Of a DNA stretch of 64,000 nt, positions 59,444-64,000 are shown one piece after another. Origin of the DNA: an uncultured Eubacterium sp. (GTDB taxonomy: Bacteria; Bacillota; Clostridia; Peptostreptococcales; Anaerovoracaceae); the NCBI GenBank assembly GCA_946555345.1, contig CAMNSS010000011.1:48741-112740 (forward strand), written 5' to 3'. The notes under the pieces were generated by a model. The model made no database searches. It was not told the origin of the DNA and was given only the letters and a program-made list of their open reading frames with translations. The position numbers and the translations under genes were made by a program. Position 1 is the first letter of the stretch. The number at the start of each line of letters is the position of its first letter.

Positions 59444-61999
59444 CTACGCCAGTTCAATGAGCGTTACCGTATGCGGCGGGGAAGACAGGAACAGGTTGTA
59501 TTCAGGCGATGCGCTGATGGATGCGATTTTCGTGTCAGGATACGCCTTAATTTGAATCCTGCGGAGAATTTCGTGGTGATGGGCGTCATCCAATGAAAGC
59601 AAGTCCGGCGCAGGAGCGTCTACTGTCAGCGAAGCGAAAATTTTCGCTTCGCTTTCGTAGTTTTCATCCAGCGTGAGGCATTGATATGTCAGGGTCTTGC
59701 TGATATGCTTCAAATTGAACATATATTTTTTGATGCTGGCATCGTTCGTTTTTTCATTGCGGCTCTCACCTTCATTGGATTTGCTGCTTTCCTCGCCGGC
59801 ATCGTTTTTTGTACAGTCGCTATTTTGCGCATGAGGGAAATTTGCAGTATCGGTATCATTTTCTGTGTGTTTTTCTTTTGCTGTACGCCCATCATTGTAT
59901 AAGAGAATTACTGTTTTGCCCTTTGCGTGCGTGACACAGCATCCGTCGTCACAATACAGGCTGTGCGGCTGAAGCTTATTCAGGAAATAATATGCGTAAA
60001 ATGCTTTGGTTTTCAGGTTATTTGCATCCAATAAACATGGCCTCCCTTTTTTGTCTTTAAAGAGGGAAGGATATTGCGGCATCCCGTTGAGGGCGCTGGC
60101 AATGAGAGCGGCTGGTTCATGGCGGCCGGCATCGGCTGGATTCGCCTGCGCTTTTGCATTTGCGGGCGCATCCAAATTAATTGATTTTTCCGGCAGTTTT
60201 GGTGTGCTCGAGCGAGGGGGATTTTTCAGATTTATCGCCGCATTTGAATTTTCCAAGTTTCCCGATGGTTCTGGGATTTTTGCATCCGCTGGGGAGGCTG
60301 ACGCACTCGGAGCTATTGGAGTTTTTTGATTTTCTGGGGTGTTTGCGCCTGCCATGGTGGCAGACACATTTGAAGCCGTTGCAATTTTCCGGTTTGCTGG
60401 CGCATCCTGCATGAACTGGATTTTCGCCCCGCCGATTTCCTGTGAAAAGCGAATCAGCTCTGCGAAACAGTCCGGAACACGGAAAATGCTGTTTTTGCAT
60501 TCTATGTTTTTTATGCTAGCTCCGTTCCCTGTGCCTTCCGTGTTAGCTGTGTTTTTCATGCCGTTTATGGTTTTTTTGTCTCTGCCCGTTCCGTTTTCCG
60601 TGCTTTTTGTGCTGGTTTTGCTTTCCCTGCTCCCTGCATCGTTTTTTCCGTCTTTTTCTGCCGTTTCTCCTTGTGTTTTTTCCTGCGGCGTGTTTCCTTC
60701 TGCCGGTGCGTCTGTGCAAATATCCTCCGTCTCCCTTGAATCTTCCTCAATCAGCAGCGTAAAGCCTTCGCGCTCCAGCGTTTTCAAGAATGTACCCATA
60801 AAGCTCCAGCCTCCCAGGGATTCGTGCAGCGATGCGAGCGTCCTTGCTTTTACATGAAGCTTGGAAAAACAGCCGTATTCCCGCAGAATCGAAAGCGCTT
60901 CCAGCGTTTTGTGGGACAGCAATCGCAGTGGATCACCGATGGTGACGGTATCCCAGGTGCGAACCAGGCTTTCCTCGGATGGATGGGCGAGATCGATGGG
61001 GACGTTCGTTACGGGGCAGGAATTGGCTGGAAGCGCGTTTACCGCAGGCTTGCGGGATGTTTTTATGTGCATCATGGCGGCGGCTTCCCATATGCTGCCC
61101 GTGGCGAGAAAATCTTCATCGAGAAAAGGGATATCGGCGGCAGTATGCCCGGCAATCCGTTTGCGGTCGTCGGCAGGCGTTGCCCCGGCGTATTTTCGGT
61201 ATGCTTTCCGAAAAGCGTCTGCGCTGGAAAAACCGCATTGATCCGCGATTTCCGCTAGGGACATATCGGTTCCATAGAGGTAATCTTGTGCGTATACTGC
61301 GCGGGTCATGATGAGGTAATCCCGGAACGACATACTCAAAAATTCGGACAATAGGTGAGAAAGGTAATATTTGCTGACATATTCCGAAGCGGCGATCTCT
61401 TCCAGTGAAATTTTATTTCCCAGATTGTCGTAGATGTACCGCATAACGCGTTTGATGCGCCCGGCTTGCGCCGGCCTTTGCTTCATGGTGTTTTCCGCTT
61501 TGATTGCAATGCCTTCGTGGCGGAGGAAGTTAAAATGATTGTATAATACGGAGAGGAAGCTGACGCAGCTATCCATCAGTTCATCGTGCGCAGGGGCGCT
61601 GATGTCAAAATAGTAAACGAATACATCGGCGAGCGCTTTCCGAAGCAGTCCGTAATGCTTGTCGTATTCGTCGGCCGCAGCAGAGTTGCAGATGATGAGC
61701 GTATTTTCGATATCGGATATGATGGAACTAAAATAGGACAGGTCGATATGGCAGACCAGCACGGTGTTATCCGCATCGCTTTTGTAGGAATGGAGCGTTT
61801 CGCTGTTTACGACGGCGATATCCCCTTGTTTCATCACGGATGGATAGATGGAAATCCCGACCGAGAGCGTTCCTTTCAGGACGTAGATGATTTCCAAGGT
61901 GTTTTGGCTGTGCATATGCCAGGGATGCTCTTTGATGTTCCGTATTTCGATATGGAAGGGGTTGTGTATGCTGCATTTAGTTGGTTGGTATAGTATCAT
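59444..61999 (-). CDS. AraC-family regulator with long C-terminal extension
   Basis: 851 residues from the ATG at 61999, which has GGAG eight bases upstream; the frame extends to 62011. Residues about 10-100 are a cupin sensor domain (HPWHMHSQNTLEIIYVLKGTLSVGI), and about 180-280 the double HTH (IYDNLGNKISLEEIAASEYVSKYYLSHLL ... LAEIADQCGFSSADAFRKAYRKYAGATP). The C-terminal 570 residues look like a degraded GH39-type domain cut by Ala/Thr/Asn/Lys-rich low-complexity stretches (about 425-515, 540-640, 735-780). It is divergent from the transporter gene and probably controls it in response to a sugar. Confidence 0.75.
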   Translation of the reverse strand: MILYQPTKCSIHNPFHIEIRNIKEHPWHMHSQNTLEIIYVLKGTLSVGISIYPSVMKQGDIAVVNSETLHSYKSDADNTVLVCHIDLSYFSSIISDIENTLIICNSAAADEYDKHYGLLRKALADVFVYYFDISAPAHDELMDSCVSFLSVLYNHFNFLRHEGIAIKAENTMKQRPAQAGRIKRVMRYIYDNLGNKISLEEIAASEYVSKYYLSHLLSEFLSMSFRDYLIMTRAVYAQDYLYGTDMSLAEIADQCGFSSADAFRKAYRKYAGATPADDRKRIAGHTAADIPFLDEDFLATGSIWEAAAMMHIKTSRKPAVNALPANSCPVTNVPIDLAHPSEESLVRTWDTVTIGDPLRLLSHKTLEALSILREYGCFSKLHVKARTLASLHESLGGWSFMGTFLKTLEREGFTLLIEEDSRETEDICTDAPAEGNTPQEKTQGETAEKDGKNDAGSRESKTSTKSTENGTGRDKKTINGMKNTANTEGTGNGASIKNIECKNSIFRVPDCFAELIRFSQEIGGAKIQFMQDAPANRKIATASNVSATMAGANTPENQKTPIAPSASASPADAKIPEPSGNLENSNAAINLKNPPRSSTPKLPEKSINLDAPANAKAQANPADAGRHEPAALIASALNGMPQYPSLFKDKKGRPCLLDANNLKTKAFYAYYFLNKLQPHSLYCDDGCCVTHAKGKTVILLYNDGRTAKEKHTENDTDTANFPHAQNSDCTKNDAGEESSKSNEGESRNEKTNDASIKKYMFNLKHISKTLTYQCLTLDENYESEAKIFASLTVDAPAPDLLSLDDAHHHEILRRIQIKAYPDTKIASISASPEYNLFLSSPPHTVTLIELA

Positions 62000-62271
62000 G
62001 GCCATCTCCATTGCGGGGCGTGACCGGATGCCCTGCGATTGTGTCTCGTGGCTTAACCCAAATTTTAATCCACACGCCCGTTAAGTTGTTATAATTACCG
62101 TTATAAGTTGCGATTTGATTATATTATAAAAATGGAAAAAAAGCAAGCAAAGGGAAACAAATCACAAGAAAGAAGGTTGAATTATCTGGCAAATCAAATA
62201 AAATGAAATATATTAAAAATTGTACGATTATTTTATTTGCGGCACGGACTCCGGGAGAAAGGAAGCGCATC
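62000..62271. promoter_or_regulatory. Divergent control region of regulator and transporter
   Basis: A 260-base, AT-rich gap between divergent genes with several TATAAT-like boxes near 62087-62130. The -35 boxes are not clear enough to assign. It is the likely binding region of the AraC-type protein. Confidence 0.45.
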
Positions 62272-63702
62272 ATGACACAGCAGAATCTTATGACTGGGAA
62301 AAAAGTCCCGCTGCCTGTTAAGATCGGTTACGGCTTTGGCACGGCGGCAGATTCCATTCCTTACAACTTATTTTTTACTTATTTCTTGTTTTTCCTCACG
62401 GATATTGCAGGCGTAAACCCTGCCGTGGCAGGAACGATTTCGTTCCTGGCTGTTATGTGGGACGCTGTAACAGATCCGATTGTCGGCTTTCTGTCCGATA
62501 ATTCCAGAAATCCGAACGGCAGGAGAAGGCCTTGGATGTTCCGCAGCATCTGGCCGTTGGCAATCGTCATATTTCTCTTATTCATTCCAAACGAATTTGC
62601 AGGGCTGGCACAGACGGTTTATTATGTGCTGATGGCTGTATTGCTGTGGACGTTCTACACGACATATTGTGTTCCTTATGCGGCATTGGGCGCTGAAATC
62701 ACGCGTGATTACAATGAAAGGAATACGATCAGGATGATCGTCGGCTTGATCGCATACCCATTCGTTGCCCTGTGCAATTCCGGCCCGATGTGGGTCATTG
62801 CGGCGCTTAGCCCGCATGGCGTATCCGTTAAGGCGTGCTGGGGCATCACGGGAGCAGTTGCCGGCGCAGTTCTCATCATTTGCGGCCTGATTGCGCATTT
62901 TGCGACAAAGGGCAGGGAAGACATGGAGTATTTGAGCCACGTCGAAGAAGAAAAGCCGAAGGAAAGCATCCTCAAGACTTATAAAGAGCTGTTTAAAATC
63001 AGGGCGTACAGGAACTTGATCTTTACGGGAATTTTCTATATCATCGGCTATACGCTGTTCAGCGGCGTCGGCGTATACATGATGACATATTGCGCAAGCC
63101 TGGGTCCTGTTCAGCAAGCGTCATTCTGGAGTATTTATACGATCATCGCCATTTGCTGCACGCCGGTTTCCATCATCGTGGCAAATAAAATCGGCAGCAA
63201 GAAGATTACCTTATTTGCGTTCAGCATGATTTTCATCGCAAATGCCATCGTCATGTATTTCCTGGGGATGACGTGCTTTGCCCATGTCATGGTCAACGGG
63301 TTCATGGTTGCGTTGTCCACGAGCGCATTCTGGGGTCTTTATTATGCGACCGTATACGATGTCTGCGAGCTGGATGAATTTATCAATGGCAAACAGAGGG
63401 AAGGAAGCATCGTCGCAGTGGCGCAGTTCTTCCAGAAAGCTGGCGGTGCGGTGGCAACCTCTGCGATGGGCTGGATGCTGACGGGGTTTGGCTACACGGG
63501 GACTGGTGCGGAATCCGAATTTACGGTCAACGGCATCTTGATGATGAACACGATCATCCCTGCGGCATTCATTCTGGTAAGTATGTTGATCTTTATCAGG
63601 TATCCGATTAACAGAAAGGAATTTGATAAGATCAAAGAAGCATTGCAGAAAAAGAAAGCAGGAGAGGAATATTCGACGGAAGGTTTTGAAAAAGCATTAT
63701 AA
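62272..63702 (+). CDS. GPH-family sugar/uronide:cation symporter
   Basis: 476 residues from ATG 62272 (GGGAGAAAGGAAGCG before it). GYGFGTAADSIPYNLFFTYFLFFLTDIAGV at the N-terminus, DAVTDPIVGFLSDNSRNPNGRRRPWM in the first cytoplasmic loop, and about 12 membrane segments identify the glycoside-pentoside-hexuronide group of the major facilitator superfamily (MelB/UidB/XynB-like). Substrate cannot be read from sequence. It is followed by an amidohydrolase gene and faces an AraC-type regulator, which suggests an inducible catabolic locus. Confidence 0.85.
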   Translation: MTQQNLMTGKKVPLPVKIGYGFGTAADSIPYNLFFTYFLFFLTDIAGVNPAVAGTISFLAVMWDAVTDPIVGFLSDNSRNPNGRRRPWMFRSIWPLAIVIFLLFIPNEFAGLAQTVYYVLMAVLLWTFYTTYCVPYAALGAEITRDYNERNTIRMIVGLIAYPFVALCNSGPMWVIAALSPHGVSVKACWGITGAVAGAVLIICGLIAHFATKGREDMEYLSHVEEEKPKESILKTYKELFKIRAYRNLIFTGIFYIIGYTLFSGVGVYMMTYCASLGPVQQASFWSIYTIIAICCTPVSIIVANKIGSKKITLFAFSMIFIANAIVMYFLGMTCFAHVMVNGFMVALSTSAFWGLYYATVYDVCELDEFINGKQREGSIVAVAQFFQKAGGAVATSAMGWMLTGFGYTGTGAESEFTVNGILMMNTIIPAAFILVSMLIFIRYPINRKEFDKIKEALQKKKAGEEYSTEGFEKAL

Positions 63703-63789
63703 TAATAACATTATCGTATTATTGCATGGCAAGCGGCAATGTCCGAAAAGCGGCTTATGGATTTGAAAGCATCAGGGGAAGGAAAGGCT

Positions 63790-63984
63790 ATGAAAGCTGA
63801 TTTAATCATCAAAAATGGAAAGGTATTTCAAAAGGACCGGCCATGGGAGGCTGCGTCCGTGGCGGTAGCGGATGGGAAGATCATCGCAGTGGGGGGGGGG
63901 GTAGCGGGTGCTAACGCAGCCGGGCCGCGGTCGGCGGGGTTAGCATGGGGGGGGGGGGGGCTCCTGCCGGGGGTTATGGATTAA
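63790..63984 (+). CDS. Amidohydrolase, N-terminal fragment in damaged sequence
   Basis: MKADLIIKNGKVFQKDRPWEAASVAVADGKIIAVGG is the N-terminal strand region of amidohydrolase-superfamily enzymes (dihydroorotase/D-aminoacylase-like). After about 34 codons the sequence enters G runs (63891-63901, 63947-63960), and LLPGVMD, the usual start of the PGxxDxHxH metal motif, appears just before a stop. The frame there is unreliable, so the real gene surely continues. ATG 63790 follows GGGGAAGGAAAGG. Confidence 0.6.
   Translation: MKADLIIKNGKVFQKDRPWEAASVAVADGKIIAVGGGVAGANAAGPRSAGLAWGGGGLLPGVMD
63891..63960. other. Low-quality poly-G segment
   Basis: Runs of 11 and 14 G flank a GC-rich stretch with the inverted pair TGCTAAC/GTTAGCA. 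It interrupts a conserved protein family and looks like a sequencing or contig-end artefact. Confidence 0.65.
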
Positions 63985-64000
63985 CCACAGCAAGCGCCCA

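Noticed and set aside
59123..59596. A 157-codon plus-strand frame next to the regulator
   Set aside because: Cys/Phe-rich composition, no ribosome site, and its last 150 bases are antisense to the regulator's conserved end.
1..64000. CRISPR arrays, insertion sequences and rRNA
   Set aside because: No short regularly spaced repeats, transposase frames or rRNA segments were seen. The only tRNA-like sequences are the two att cores.

Overview
The window carries a temperate short-tailed (podovirus-like) phage of a Bacillota host, most likely a Lachnospiraceae-type Clostridia. It appears as one complete prophage plus part of a second, identical copy, followed by about 5 kb of host chromosome. The host guess rests on strong GGAGG ribosome sites, the family types of the phage genes (N4-gp56 capsid, P22-like portal, SPP1-type holin, BppU and DUF859 tail proteins), an AraC-type regulator with a long C-terminal extension, and a GPH sugar/uronide transporter. 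It is an inference.

Layout. Bases 1-18747 (copy A) are the right-hand part of the phage: tail genes, a giant internal virion protein, lysis genes and a two-gene AT-rich moron. They end in an attachment core that is the 3' half of an initiator tRNA-fMet. At 18748 a second full copy (copy B) begins on the int side and runs to 58907, where it meets host DNA. Bases 40161-58907 repeat 1-18747 at a constant offset of 40,160, so the phage unit is 40,160 bp. The central junction is a complete attP and the junction at 58907 is attR. This is what a tandem double lysogen looks like, or what an assembler produces when excised circular phage DNA coexists with the prophage.

Copy B from left to right: int, a membrane protein, an ImmA-like protein and a cI-like repressor, all leftward; a divergent control region with three operators; cro and small early genes; a recombination and replication block (annealing protein, exonuclease, HNH, NinB, replication initiator with internal iterons, SSB, Hjc-like resolvase); packaging (terS, terL, portal); a Prp-like cysteine protease, scaffold and major capsid protein; short-tail and receptor-binding genes including a P22 gp10-like propeller and a frameshifted collar gene; a protein with three DSQW repeats; a 2657-residue polyvalent virion protein; a possible type I toxin-antitoxin unit; a tail collar fibre; holin, M15 endolysin and a XhlA-like protein; and the moron (DUF3800 plus a nuclease-like protein) between 22-bp repeats.

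The host flank holds the orphaned tRNA terminator, the AraC-type regulator (minus), a GPH transporter and the start of an amidohydrolase gene that is lost in poly-G tracts near the window end. The most unusual points are the tandem arrangement, attachment in initiator tRNA with the phage supplying CCA and a terminator, a phage Prp with matching N-terminal motifs on scaffold and capsid, two His-to-Arg changes in the zinc motifs of the giant protein, and the repeat-flanked moron cassette.
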